The translations under genes and the position numbers were made by a program. Below are positions 1 to 7,917 of a stretch of DNA of 64,000 nt, piece by piece; position 1 is the first letter of the stretch, and each line of letters opens with the position of its first letter. Location: positions 62,001 through 126,000 of the forward strand of contig JAZQGR010000075.1 of assembly GCA_045540115.1 (NCBI GenBank), read 5' to 3'. This DNA comes from Colimorpha_A sp045540115 (GTDB taxonomy: Bacteria; Bacillota; Clostridia; Oscillospirales; CAG-272). The notes under the pieces were generated by a model, which saw only the letters and a list, made by a program, of their open reading frames with translations, had not been told where the DNA came from and searched no databases.

Positions 1-1389
1 AATCAAAAGAATAATGCGGGATTCGGCTCGTCCTTGCATACGAAAGCGAGAAGGGTTCGAACTCGTAAGGCACTTAAGATAGTACTCGTTACCCTCATTT
101 CGCTTCTTCTAATAATAACGTGCGCGGGCGTTGCAATAATTATGCCGCTTCTTCAGGCGTACAATAAGAGTTACGTAAAGGTTGATTTTATTACTCGCGA
201 TCCCAATTATACTTTCGTAATTCCTCCGATAATGAGCAATACCGAGGGCAGACCATTTGCCGGTGAAAACGGAAATTGGTGGATAGGAGATTACGATACA
301 GGTATCGCAGTCCAATACGGCGAAGCCGAAACAGATGAAAACGGCGATGAATTTATTCCTGTTGCAAATGAACCCGTTATCGGCGAAAACGGAAACTGGA
401 TAATCGGAAGCGCCGACACCGGCGTAAAGGCTGATATTACCACATCAATGCCCGAGCCTCCTCCCGTAACTACGGGACCTGACGGAAACACGGGATCGAC
501 CGGCACGGGGAAGCCCGTTACGGTAAACGGTATTTATAAGGTCGAAAAGAAGGATCCCGATATCGAGAATATTCTTCTTGTCGGTACCGACAGCCGAAAT
601 ATGTCCTCTCTTAAGGGACGCTCCGATACGATGATCGTCTGCTCCTACAATAAGAGAACAGGTCAGGCGAAGCTCGTTTCCTTCATGAGAGATACGCTCG
701 TTCCGATCGAAGGACTTGGCAGCAATGGCGGAATACTTTGGCAGCGTCTTAACGCTACATTCTCGCTCAGCGGTATCGCCTGCACGATAAATACGATAAA
801 TCAGCTCTTCGGGCTCGATATTCAGCGATTCGTTATTATAAACTTTCAGGGAACCGAAAAGCTGATTGATTCGTGTGGCGGTGTAAACGTCAAGCTTACG
901 AACACCCCGAACGATCCGCGTGGAGAGGTTCAATGGATTCAGAACTCGGGCTATAAGGTTATCGATAATGGAGACGGAACCTACCATCTTGACGGTGCGG
1001 CGGCGCTGATACACATGCGTCAGAGATATGGAAGCTCCGACGTTCAGAGAACGAACAGACAGAGAAAGGTGCTCATGGCACTTTTCCAGCAGGTCGTCGG
1101 ATCGCGCGATATAACGGAAATATACGATCTTGTGCGTAACGCGTTTAATTCAAAAATGTTCCAGACGAACATCCCGATAGACGAAATGCTCAACCTTGCT
1201 GCAAGCGTTGCCTCAAACGGCGCGAATATGAGTATCGGATCACACAGGATCCCGACATCCTATTGGAGCATTTACTTCCACATGGGTAAGCAGGAGGAGG
1301 TAAAGAAGGGACAGGGCGGAGCGCAGGTCCTTCAGATAAACTTCGTAGAACAGAAGGCAAAGGTTCAGGAATATATTTACGGTAAATAA
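1..1389 (+). CDS. LytR-CpsA-Psr (LCP) family protein, 5' end outside window
   Basis: Membrane-anchored LCP phosphotransferase, a family that attaches teichoic acids or other anionic glycopolymers to peptidoglycan from lipid-linked precursors. The frame is open to base 1 and the first start-like codon is a TTG at 34 without a clear ribosome site, so the true start is probably upstream. Counting from that TTG (451 aa): a basic N-terminus, one membrane helix at about 15-40, a variable extracellular stretch, then the LCP domain from about 175 with NILLVGTDSR (179-188), RSDTM (196-200), the FMRDT strand and HMRQRYGSSD. These Asp and Arg residues bind the polyprenyl phosphate in LCP proteins. The stretch before the domain carries two copies of a GENGNWxIGxxDTG motif (76-92 and 116-132) and a Pro/Thr/Gly linker. 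A terminator follows at once, so it ends its transcript. Confidence 0.88.
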   Translation, partial: NQKNNAGFGSSLHTKARRVRTRKALKIVLVTLISLLLIITCAGVAIIMPLLQAYNKSYVKVDFITRDPNYTFVIPPIMSNTEGRPFAGENGNWWIGDYDTGIAVQYGEAETDENGDEFIPVANEPVIGENGNWIIGSADTGVKADITTSMPEPPPVTTGPDGNTGSTGTGKPVTVNGIYKVEKKDPDIENILLVGTDSRNMSSLKGRSDTMIVCSYNKRTGQAKLVSFMRDTLVPIEGLGSNGGILWQRLNATFSLSGIACTINTINQLFGLDIQRFVIINFQGTEKLIDSCGGVNVKLTNTPNDPRGEVQWIQNSGYKVIDNGDGTYHLDGAAALIHMRQRYGSSDVQRTNRQRKVLMALFQQVVGSRDITEIYDLVRNAFNSKMFQTNIPIDEMLNLAASVASNGANMSIGSHRIPTSYWSIYFHMGKQEEVKKGQGGAQVLQINFVEQKAKVQEYIYGK

Positions 1390-1396
1390 AAACAGG

Positions 1397-1429
1397 TGGG
1401 CGCCACGTAAAAGTGGCGCTCATTTTTTT
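1397..1429 (+). terminator. Rho-independent terminator after the LCP gene
   Basis: A 10-bp stem (1397-1406 with 1413-1422, one G-U pair), a 6-base loop and a run of seven T (1423-1429). It overlaps the 3' end of the convergent queT gene, so it may serve both strands. Confidence 0.8.
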
Positions 1430-1919
1430 ACTTTTTCAGTTGTTCTTTAAGATATTTGGGCATCGCCTTCAGGAGAAGCAGACCGAGAACCCCGCAGGAA
1501 AGAAGCTCACCGATAAACACGGTAAGGGCAAAGAAGGGAATGCCGCCGCCAAAGCAGTAAACGTACTTGAGAACAAGCGGGACGACTACGGTGTTGGCAA
1601 GGATCGGAGGAATCGGTGCAAGATATATCGATACTCGACCTAAATAATAAGTACCGACGGCGCCGATGAGCGTTGCAATGCTTCCGAAAAGAACGTCAAG
1701 GGGAAGCGCACCGAACAAGAAATTGGAAAGTGCGCAGCCGAAGAACAGCCCGGGAATCGCCGCAGGAGTGAAAAACGGCAGGATCGTCAGCGCCTCCGAA
1801 AGGCGAAGCTGAATTATGCCTCGGTCAAGATGAAACATCGCGCTGACACCTGTCAGAACAACGTAGAGCGCGGCGATAAGCGCCGCCTTGGTGATGAATA
1901 GGGTTTTGCTTTTTTTCAT
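1428..1919 (-). CDS. queT: QueT-type queuosine-precursor transporter
   Basis: Small integral membrane protein (163 aa), S-component-like, thought to take up preQ1/preQ0 or queuine for the wobble base of GUN-anticodon tRNAs. Five or six hydrophobic segments fill the sequence. The family-typical stretch RLSEALTILPFF near residues 39-50, followed by a small-residue-rich helix, supports QueT over other substrate-binding subunits. The start ATG at 1919 is preceded by an AAGGAG site (1930-1935) at good spacing. The upstream leader contains a candidate preQ1-I riboswitch, which agrees with the substrate. QueT is expected to use an energy-coupling module; an ecfA1-ecfA2-ecfT set lies about 26 kb away. 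Transport of preQ1 specifically is inferred. Confidence 0.85.
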   Translation of the reverse strand: MKKSKTLFITKAALIAALYVVLTGVSAMFHLDRGIIQLRLSEALTILPFFTPAAIPGLFFGCALSNFLFGALPLDVLFGSIATLIGAVGTYYLGRVSIYLAPIPPILANTVVVPLVLKYVYCFGGGIPFFALTVFIGELLSCGVLGLLLLKAMPKYLKEQLKK

Positions 1920-1929
1920 TTTGAAAATA

Positions 1930-1972
1930 CTCCTTTAGTTTTGTTTTAAGTGAGGAAGGTCTCGAACTCACT
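1930..1972 (-). promoter_or_regulatory. Candidate class I preQ1 riboswitch
   Basis: On the minus strand the leader folds as GTGAG (1967-1971), a 12-base loop starting TTCGAGACC (1955-1966), CTCAC (1950-1954), then an A-rich tail TTAAAACAAAACTAAAGGAG that runs into the SD of queT. Five-bp stem, 12-base loop and an A-rich tail ending AACTAA match the layout of the small preQ1-I pseudoknot. The loop CCTT can pair with AAGG of the tail, so ligand binding could hide the SD (translational control). The predicted transcription start near 1973 puts the aptamer at the very 5' end of the mRNA. Confidence 0.72.
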
Positions 1973-1979
1973 GGAAAAC

Positions 1980-2008
1980 ATTTTAACATATTACTTTGCT
2001 TTTTTCAA
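1980..2008 (-). promoter_or_regulatory. Promoter of queT
   Basis: Minus strand TTGAAA (2003-2008), 17-base spacer, TAAAAT (1980-1985). The start point would be about 1973, immediately before the riboswitch stem. Confidence 0.65.
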
Positions 2009-2043
2009 TATGGAAATATAATTTTTCAAAAGATGCAAAAATA

Positions 2044-2072
2044 TTGACAGCTTGAAGAATATATGGTATAAT
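2044..2072 (+). promoter_or_regulatory. Promoter of aspS
   Basis: TTGACA (2044-2049), 17-base spacer, TATAAT (2067-2072), a perfect vegetative sigma consensus. No T-box is present in the roughly 30-base leader. Confidence 0.85.
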
Positions 2073-2110
2073 TCAATGTTGAAAAAATATTTTCGGAAAG
2101 AGTGAAAGAT

Positions 2111-3901
2111 ATGTCACAGCTACTTACAGTTAACGACAAAAGAACAAAATATTGCGGGCAGTACAGAGAATCCGACGTCGGATCGCGCGCTTGCGTTATG
2201 GGATGGGTGCAGAGAGCGAGAGACCTCGGAAGCCTGATCTTCATTGACCTTCGCGACCGTACGGGTATCGTTCAGCTTGCATTTGACGATAATACCGCGC
2301 GTGAGGTGTTTGACCTCGCGTTTACCGTTCGCTCCGAATACGTTCTTTGCGCAAAGGGCGTTGTAAGAGAGCGCTCCTCGGTAAACGATACTATTCCGAC
2401 CGGACACGTTGAGATCGCGGTCGACGAGCTTAAGATCCTTTCTGCATCGCAGACGCCTCCCTTTGAGATCGTCGAAAACAGCCCCGTCAAGCCCGAGCTT
2501 CGCCTGAAGCACCGTTATCTTGACCTTCGCCGTCCCGATCTTCAGCAAAACATAATCGACCGCGCGAAGATAACCCGTATCGCGAGAGAATATTTCGCAG
2601 AGCAGGGCTTCATCGATATCGAGACTCCCAACCTGATAGCTCCTACTCCCGAGGGAGCAAGAGACTATCTCGTTCCTTCCCGCGTTCATCACGGCAAGTT
2701 CTACGCGCTCCCGCAGTCGCCTCAGCTCTATAAGCAGCTTCTTATGCTTTCGGGCTTCGACCGCTATATCCAGATCGCACGTTGCTTCCGCGACGAGGAC
2801 CTCCGTGCTGACCGTCAGCCCGAGTTTACGCAGATCGACCTTGAAATGTCTTTCGTAACTCAGGACGACGTTATCTCGGTAACAGAAGGCTTCCTCAAGA
2901 AGGTGTTCAAGGAGTTCAAGGGAATCGATCTTGAGCTTCCTCTCCTCCGTATGACCTACGACGAGGCTATGACAAGATTCGGCTCCGATAAGCCCGACCT
3001 CCGCTTCGGATTTGAGCTTACCGACCTGTCGGCTGTCCTTTCGGGATGTGGCTTCAAGGTATTTGCAGGCGCAATCGAAAACGGCGGAAGCGTACGCGGT
3101 ATCAATATCAAGGGCGGCGCTAAATTCTCCCGTAAGGAAATTGACTCCCTTACCGATTTCGTCAAGAGCTACAAGGCTAAGGGACTTGCATGGTATAAGA
3201 ATAATGCCGGTGAGGTTTCCTCGTCCTATGCTAAGTTCCTGACCGAGGAAGAAAATGCGGCAGTTGTAAATACTCTCGGAATCGAAGAGGGCGACCTTGC
3301 GCTCATCGTTGCCGATAAGAATAAGGTCGTATTCGACTCTCTCGGCGCACTCCGTTGCGAGGTCGCAAAGAGAATGGGACTTCTCGACCCGAACGATTAT
3401 AAGCTCCTTTGGGTAACCGAGTTCCCGCTCTTTGAATACGACGAGGACGACGGACGCTACTACGCAAAGCATCACCCCTTCACGATGCCATTTGCAGAGG
3501 ACATTGAGTATCTTACTTCCGATCCCGGAAAGGTTCGCTCTATCGCATACGATATCGTTATCAACGGTACCGAGGCGGGCGGCGGATCTATCCGTATTCA
3601 CGACGGCGAGATCCAGAACAAGATGTTCGAGGCGCTCGGCTTCACTCCCGAGGAGGCACAGGCGAAGTTCGGCTTCCTGCTTGAAGCCTTCAAGTATGGT
3701 ACTCCTCCTCACGGCGGTCTTGCATTCGGTCTCGATCGTCTCGTAACGCTTCTTCTCGGTCTTGAGGATATAAGAGACGTTATCGCATTCCCGAAGGTTC
3801 AGAACGCATCCGAGCTTATGACGAAGTGTCCTTCCGATCCCGATCCCAAGGCGCTTTCCGAGCTTGCTATCGCAGTGGTTGAAACCGAGGACGAAGAATA
3901 A
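2111..3901 (+). CDS. aspS: Aspartyl-tRNA synthetase
   Basis: Class II aminoacyl-tRNA synthetase that charges tRNA-Asp (596 aa, normal for the bacterial type). Order: N-terminal OB-fold anticodon-binding domain (about 20-110, VMGWVQRARDLG and FIDLRDRTGIVQL), class II core from about 140 with motif 1, motif 2 (RCFRDEDLRADRQPEFTQID), the bacterial GAD insertion at about 290-420, and motif 3 (GLAFGLDRL) near the C-terminus. I chose ATG 2111 because AAAGAG at about 2095-2100 is correctly spaced for it; the in-frame GTG at 2102 would sit on the SD. The gene is monocistronic between its own promoter and a strong hairpin. Whether it also charges tRNA-Asn cannot be read here. Confidence 0.97.
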   Translation: MSQLLTVNDKRTKYCGQYRESDVGSRACVMGWVQRARDLGSLIFIDLRDRTGIVQLAFDDNTAREVFDLAFTVRSEYVLCAKGVVRERSSVNDTIPTGHVEIAVDELKILSASQTPPFEIVENSPVKPELRLKHRYLDLRRPDLQQNIIDRAKITRIAREYFAEQGFIDIETPNLIAPTPEGARDYLVPSRVHHGKFYALPQSPQLYKQLLMLSGFDRYIQIARCFRDEDLRADRQPEFTQIDLEMSFVTQDDVISVTEGFLKKVFKEFKGIDLELPLLRMTYDEAMTRFGSDKPDLRFGFELTDLSAVLSGCGFKVFAGAIENGGSVRGINIKGGAKFSRKEIDSLTDFVKSYKAKGLAWYKNNAGEVSSSYAKFLTEEENAAVVNTLGIEEGDLALIVADKNKVVFDSLGALRCEVAKRMGLLDPNDYKLLWVTEFPLFEYDEDDGRYYAKHHPFTMPFAEDIEYLTSDPGKVRSIAYDIVINGTEAGGGSIRIHDGEIQNKMFEALGFTPEEAQAKFGFLLEAFKYGTPPHGGLAFGLDRLVTLLLGLEDIRDVIAFPKVQNASELMTKCPSDPDPKALSELAIAVVETEDEE

Positions 3902-3908
3902 AGAAATT

Positions 3909-3932
3909 AATCCCCCGCAAACGCGGGGGATT
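3909..3932 (+). terminator. Terminator after aspS
   Basis: Ten-bp perfect stem AATCCCCCGC / GCGGGGGATT with an AAAC loop; the following T-tract is interrupted (ATCTTTTA). Confidence 0.72.
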
Positions 3933-3949
3933 ATCTTTTAAAGAAAAAC

Positions 3950-3978
3950 TTGACAATAATGTCAATGTGTGTTATAAT
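3950..3978 (+). promoter_or_regulatory. Consensus promoter of the TetR/acyl-CoA synthetase pair
   Basis: TTGACA (3950-3955), 17 bases, TATAAT (3973-3978): perfect match. The -35 box is inside a short inverted repeat, TGACA ATAA TGTCA (3951-3964), and a second palindrome lies at the start point, so regulation by repression is expected. Confidence 0.85.
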
Positions 3979-3982
3979 AATC

Positions 3983-3999
3983 CAGCACACAGTGTGCTG
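3983..3999. promoter_or_regulatory. Probable TetR operator
   Basis: Perfect 17-base palindrome CAGCACAC-A-GTGTGCTG centred at 3991, five bases after the -10 box and directly before the SD (GAGGAGG) of the TetR gene. Size, symmetry and position fit an autoregulatory TetR operator; the binding protein is inferred from adjacency. Confidence 0.7.
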
Positions 4000-4013
4000 A
4001 GAGGAGGAAATCT

Positions 4014-4595
4014 ATGACGGAAACTCAGAAAAACGAGCTTATCTGCGACGAAATGTCTGAAAGAATAATAGATGCAGCGGAAGAGATCGCCGTTGAAAAC
4101 GGCACAGAAGACCTTACTGTCAGAAAGATTCTCCGCTCTCTCGGCATTACTAACAGGGTGTTTTATAACCGTTTTCATAATATCGGCGAGGTTCTCGAGA
4201 AGGTTTATGAAAAAACGGTTCTTAAAGCGCGAAAATGCATAACGTCAAAGCAGGATGCAAAAAAGGACTTTTTTGAAAACGTGTACGATCTGGTTTCGGA
4301 GATAATCTCGATGTCGTACGAAAGTCGCAAGCAAATGAGCAGCTTCGTTTTCGAAACAGATTCGCAAGAGAAAGAAAACCGTCAATGGTGGACAGCGGAG
4401 ATCAAGAAGATAATCGATAACGCGATCGAAAAGGGATACCTTAAAAAGGTCGACTCAAATGTCTTAAGCCATTCGATATGGTGCTTCTGCCGAGGCTATA
4501 ACGCTGACGTTATTGCGCAAAATATCCCAAAAGAGGAAGCAGTAAGAAACTTCAGGTACTCCTTTTCCTTCTTGATCGAAGGATTAAAAACGTAA
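4014..4595 (+). CDS. TetR/AcrR family transcriptional regulator
   Basis: Probable ligand-responsive repressor (193 aa, usual size). The N-terminal helix-turn-helix covers about residues 15-60, with the family pattern of an alpha-1 helix (IIDAAEEIAVENG), LTVRKILRSLGIT and the recognition helix NRVFYNRFHNIGEVL. The rest is a helical ligand-binding and dimer domain with no recognisable effector signature. A strong SD (GAGGAGG) lies 7 bases before the ATG. It is followed after 25 bases by an AMP-binding ligase, so by analogy with FadR-type TetR proteins the effector may be an acyl-CoA or fatty acid; this is inference. Two palindromes in its promoter are the likely binding sites. Confidence 0.9.
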   Translation: MTETQKNELICDEMSERIIDAAEEIAVENGTEDLTVRKILRSLGITNRVFYNRFHNIGEVLEKVYEKTVLKARKCITSKQDAKKDFFENVYDLVSEIISMSYESRKQMSSFVFETDSQEKENRQWWTAEIKKIIDNAIEKGYLKKVDSNVLSHSIWCFCRGYNADVIAQNIPKEEAVRNFRYSFSFLIEGLKT

Positions 4596-4620
4596 TTATT
4601 ATATTGAGAGGAATATAAAA

Positions 4621-6312
4621 ATGAAAAAAGAACAGCTTCACGAAAAACATGACTTTGAAAACATGAAACATCTCGTTGAGTGGGCCGCTGAGACCTACGG
4701 CGAAAAGGCGGCGTACTCATTCAAGCTCAAGGCGATGGCTCCCGAAACAGAGGTAAGAAGCTTCGTAAGACTTCGCGATGACGTAAGAGCTATGGCGACA
4801 AGGCTTATCAATATGGGCGCAAGCGGAAAGCATTGCGTTGTTATCGGTAAGTTCTCTTATGACTGGGTAGTAACTTATCTCTCGATCCTTGCAGCGGATG
4901 CTGTAATTGCACCCCTTGACCGCGATTGGCACGAAAAGGACCTTACAGATACTGCGGTAAGAGCCGATATGGCTTACCTTTTCTGCGATAAGGATATTGA
5001 AGCGAAGGCAAGTTATATTAAGGAAAACAGCGGTCTGAACTCCGAACCTATCTTCATGAGCGCGGAAGGCGAAAACACAGTTTCCGCACTTATTGAGCAG
5101 GGAAGAAGCGAGTTCGAAGCAAACTCAAATACATATTTTGATAATCCCATCGACGCAAACAAGATGTCGATCCTCGTATTCACCTCAGGTACAACGGGCA
5201 AGGGCAAGGGCGTTATGCTTTCTCAGACGAACGTTCTTTCCGACCTTTCTTCCGTTATCCCTTATATGGACTTCTCCAATAAGACCGTCGGCGTTCTTCC
5301 GCCTCATCACACCTTCGGCTCGTCGGTTATGATCGTAGGTCACGCAATTATCGGCTCGGAGATCTTTATTTCCTCCGGTATCCGTTACATAACCAAGGAG
5401 CTTAAGGAGCAGAAGCCGGGACACCTTGTTATCGTTCCTCTCTACCTTGAGACCTTCTACCGTAAGATAAAGGCAAACATCAAGGAACAGGGCAAGGAAA
5501 AGCTCGTAGCAAGAATGATGAAGATATCGAACGGTCTGCTTAAGGTCGGCATCGATATGCGTGCAAAGTTCTTCGGAGCTATCCGCGCGGCATTCGGCGG
5601 CGAAGTCAAGATGATAATTTCGGGCGGCGCACCAATAAACCCCGACATTCTTCACTTCTTTGAAGGAATCGGCATCTCCACGCTTAACGGCTACGGTATA
5701 ACCGAGTGCGCTCCTATCGTTGCGGTCAACAGAAGCCGCAGATCGGTTGAAGGAAGCGTAGGACCTATCCTTGACATCGACGAGATCAAGATCGACGATC
5801 CCAACGAGGACGGCGAGGGCGAGATCTGCGTCAAGGGCTCGAACGTAATGCTCGGCTACTATCAGGACGATGAAGCAACTGCAAACGCAATGACCGAGGA
5901 CGGATATTTCCGTACAGGCGACTACGGTAAGATGGAGGGCGACGTGCTCTTTATCACGGGTCGCAAGAAGAACCTCATCATCCTCTCTAACGGTAAGAAC
6001 GTATATCCCGAGGAGATCGAAAGCGAATTTATGGCAACGCCCGGCGTGCTTGAAATAATCGTATACGAGGGACAGAGCAAGCGCGGAATGGAGCATAACC
6101 AGATCGTTGCCGAGATCTATCCCGATAAGGAATACCTTGAAAAGAACGGCATCGAGGACGCTTACGCACACCTCAAGCCCTACGTTGATAACTATAACCG
6201 CACCGCAGTTCCTTACAAGAAGATAGGAGTTCTTAAGGTGCGTACCGAGGAGTTCCCAAAGAATACCCTACGCAAGATCATGCGCTTTAAGCTTGACATG
6301 TCTATCGACTAA
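4621..6312 (+). CDS. AMP-binding acyl-CoA synthetase-like ligase
   Basis: ANL superfamily adenylate-forming enzyme (563 aa), most like long-chain fatty-acid-CoA ligases: ATP and a carboxylate give an acyl-adenylate, then a thioester. The P-loop TSGTTGKGKG lies near residues 189-198, followed by NGYGITE (A5), GYFRTGDYG (A7/A8) and GRKKNLIILSNGKNVYPEEIE (A8 hinge). The C-terminal lysine (A10) falls in FPKNTLRKIMR. The region between A8 and A10 is longer than minimal, with a helical segment around EYLEKNGIED. It shares the promoter and operator of the upstream TetR gene. Substrate cannot be read; a long-chain fatty acid is the default reading. Confidence 0.85.
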   Translation: MKKEQLHEKHDFENMKHLVEWAAETYGEKAAYSFKLKAMAPETEVRSFVRLRDDVRAMATRLINMGASGKHCVVIGKFSYDWVVTYLSILAADAVIAPLDRDWHEKDLTDTAVRADMAYLFCDKDIEAKASYIKENSGLNSEPIFMSAEGENTVSALIEQGRSEFEANSNTYFDNPIDANKMSILVFTSGTTGKGKGVMLSQTNVLSDLSSVIPYMDFSNKTVGVLPPHHTFGSSVMIVGHAIIGSEIFISSGIRYITKELKEQKPGHLVIVPLYLETFYRKIKANIKEQGKEKLVARMMKISNGLLKVGIDMRAKFFGAIRAAFGGEVKMIISGGAPINPDILHFFEGIGISTLNGYGITECAPIVAVNRSRRSVEGSVGPILDIDEIKIDDPNEDGEGEICVKGSNVMLGYYQDDEATANAMTEDGYFRTGDYGKMEGDVLFITGRKKNLIILSNGKNVYPEEIESEFMATPGVLEIIVYEGQSKRGMEHNQIVAEIYPDKEYLEKNGIEDAYAHLKPYVDNYNRTAVPYKKIGVLKVRTEEFPKNTLRKIMRFKLDMSID

Positions 6313-6320
6313 TAAAAATC

Positions 6321-6346
6321 AACCCCGCCGAAATCTCGGCGGGGTT
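6321..6346. terminator. Hairpin between convergent genes
   Basis: Eleven-bp perfect stem AACCCCGCCGA / TCGGCGGGGTT with a 4-base loop, in the gap between the plus-strand ligase and the minus-strand M18 peptidase. The U-tract is weak on the plus strand. Confidence 0.6.
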
Positions 6347-6384
6347 AGTTTATGCTATAATTGTTTGCAATTTAAACTCTATTA

Positions 6385-7695
6385 TTACGTTACCTCATAC
6401 TCCCCGTCGGCAGTCATATTGATCGACGAGGTGAAGAGCATTTTCAAAGCGGAGATAAGGTAATCGGTATCCTTAACGCCTGCGGTCTCGTATGACGAAT
6501 GCATAGCAAGCTGAGGAAGCCCTATGTCAACGGTGTTTATCGAAACGTGAGTGCCCGAAATATTGCCGAGCGTCGAGCCTCCGCGCATATCGGAACGGTT
6601 AACGAAATGCTGAAGCGGGACGTCTGCCTTCTTGCAGAGAGCAGTGAAGATAGCGCTTGAAACAGCGTCGGTCGTGTACGTCTGCGATGCTGCGTGTTTG
6701 ATAACGATGCCGCCGTTCATTACGGGACGGTGGTTTCCGTCAGCATATTCGGGATGATTTGGATGAACGGCATGTGCGTTGTCGGCCGAAACCATAAAGG
6801 ATGACGCAAGCGCCTGCCTGAGTCCGTTTTCGTCGTTGCCGCAGCAAGCGTTGATTCGAGATAAAGTATCATAAAGGAAGGTGGAATCAGCACCCTGCTT
6901 AGTACCCGAGCCAACCTCCTCGTTATCGGCAACGTAAGCGACTGCAACAGCATCTGCGCTCTCTGCCTCGGTCAGCGCGCGGAGGGAAGCGTAAGCACAC
7001 TGAAGATCGTCAAGACGGGGAGAGGAAACAAACTCGTCATTTGCTCCCCAAACGGTGCCGCTATCTACGGGATACAGGAACAACTCGTGACAGAGAATTT
7101 CATTTTCGGCAATTCCGATGCTCTCGGAAACAAGCTTCATAAGCGATCCCTTCGCGTTCGATGATCCAGTAATCGGCTGCATATCGGTCGCGAGGTTGTA
7201 TGACGCGTTTTCATTTGCGCCTCTGTTCATGTGGATTGCAACGGAGGGAATCATAAACAGCGGCTTTTTCAGATCGATAAGCTTGCTTACGACCTTGCTG
7301 CCGTCAGCGTAAGTGATCCTTCCGCTCGCCGAAAGAGGACGGTCGAGCCAGGTTGCGCGAAGCATCCCGCCGTAGCCCTCTACGTTAATCTTCGTGTATC
7401 CGACAGCGTCGGTCTCGGGATTATGCTTGACCTTGAAGCAGGGCGAATCGGAATGAGACGCCGAGATCATAAACGAAAGGGAAGAAGTGCTTTTCGGAAT
7501 GTTGAAAGCGACGATCGCCGACTGATTTCTCGTAACGTAATAACGTCCGCCGGGGACAAGCTCCCATTTTTCGTTTTCGCCGAGTTTTTTATAGCCGCTA
7601 TCGTCAAGAAGCTCTGATGCAGTCTTGACCGCTAAAAACGGGCAGGTGGATTTTTCAATGAAGCTCAAAAGCTGTTCAGAAGTAGAATTATTCAT
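6385..7695 (-). CDS. M18 family aminopeptidase
   Basis: Cytosolic dinuclear-zinc aminopeptidase, of the aspartyl-aminopeptidase type that removes acidic N-terminal residues and assembles as a dodecamer. At 436 aa it has the usual size. Visible metal and catalytic motifs: SASHSDSPCFKVK (first metal His, near residue 82), DNEEVGSGTKQGADS (catalytic Glu and metal Glu), SADNAHAVHPNHPE, and the C-terminal MHSSYE with the last metal His. Start ATG 7695 follows a CGAGGAAA site. A second M18 gene lies at 41589-42983; the two differ in length (436 and 464 aa) and probably in specificity. Confidence 0.92.
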   Translation of the reverse strand: MNNSTSEQLLSFIEKSTCPFLAVKTASELLDDSGYKKLGENEKWELVPGGRYYVTRNQSAIVAFNIPKSTSSLSFMISASHSDSPCFKVKHNPETDAVGYTKINVEGYGGMLRATWLDRPLSASGRITYADGSKVVSKLIDLKKPLFMIPSVAIHMNRGANENASYNLATDMQPITGSSNAKGSLMKLVSESIGIAENEILCHELFLYPVDSGTVWGANDEFVSSPRLDDLQCAYASLRALTEAESADAVAVAYVADNEEVGSGTKQGADSTFLYDTLSRINACCGNDENGLRQALASSFMVSADNAHAVHPNHPEYADGNHRPVMNGGIVIKHAASQTYTTDAVSSAIFTALCKKADVPLQHFVNRSDMRGGSTLGNISGTHVSINTVDIGLPQLAMHSSYETAGVKDTDYLISALKMLFTSSINMTADGEYEVT

Positions 7696-7724
7696 AACGT
7701 TTCCTCGAAATAAGTAGTGAGATC

Positions 7725-7753
7725 ATTATAACATATAAGGAAAAATAAAGCAA
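7725..7753 (-). promoter_or_regulatory. Promoter of the M18 peptidase gene
   Basis: Minus strand TTGCTT (7748-7753), 17-base spacer, TATAAT (7725-7730). Divergent from the rpsB promoter. Confidence 0.6.
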
Positions 7754-7797
7754 TAGCCAATTGAATTGTAAATAATTTGTAAATCCTGAAAAAACGC

Positions 7798-7826
7798 TTG
7801 AAATCAGTAATTATATATGTTATACT
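7798..7826 (+). promoter_or_regulatory. Promoter of rpsB-tsf
   Basis: TTGAAA (7798-7803), 17 bases, TATACT (7821-7826). The start point near 7833 gives an 85-base leader, long for this genome and able to fold. Confidence 0.75.
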
Positions 7827-7845
7827 GTCGTTTGGTTAAAAAATA

Positions 7846-7907
7846 CACACACGGCACGCTCTTCGGTGAATAACCTGTGTAGCCGTGGTGGGAAAACCGA
7901 AGAAAGG
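7846..7907 (+). promoter_or_regulatory. Candidate pseudoknotted rpsB leader
   Basis: Stem 1: CAC(A)CACGGC (7846-7855) with GCCGTGGTG (7882-7890), nine pairs with one bulged A. Stem 2: TCTTCGGT in its loop (7860-7867) with ACCGAAGA (7896-7903), eight perfect pairs directly before the SD AAAGGAAG. The two stems form an H-type pseudoknot touching the ribosome site. S2 represses its own operon through an rpsB leader in E. coli; here an analogous role is inferred from position and fold. Confidence 0.55.
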
Positions 7908-7917
7908 AAGACATAAA

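Noticed and set aside
2073..2110. T-box leader for aspS
   Set aside because: The leader is only about 30 bases, with no T-box sequence or terminator stem.
2120..3712. 530-residue open frame antisense to aspS
   Set aside because: It mirrors the codon pattern of aspS in the opposite frame, has no ribosome site and no recognisable protein motif.
7885..7917. GTG start giving rpsB eleven extra residues
   Set aside because: The codon lies in the 3' arm of the predicted leader stem, and the SD fits ATG 7918.
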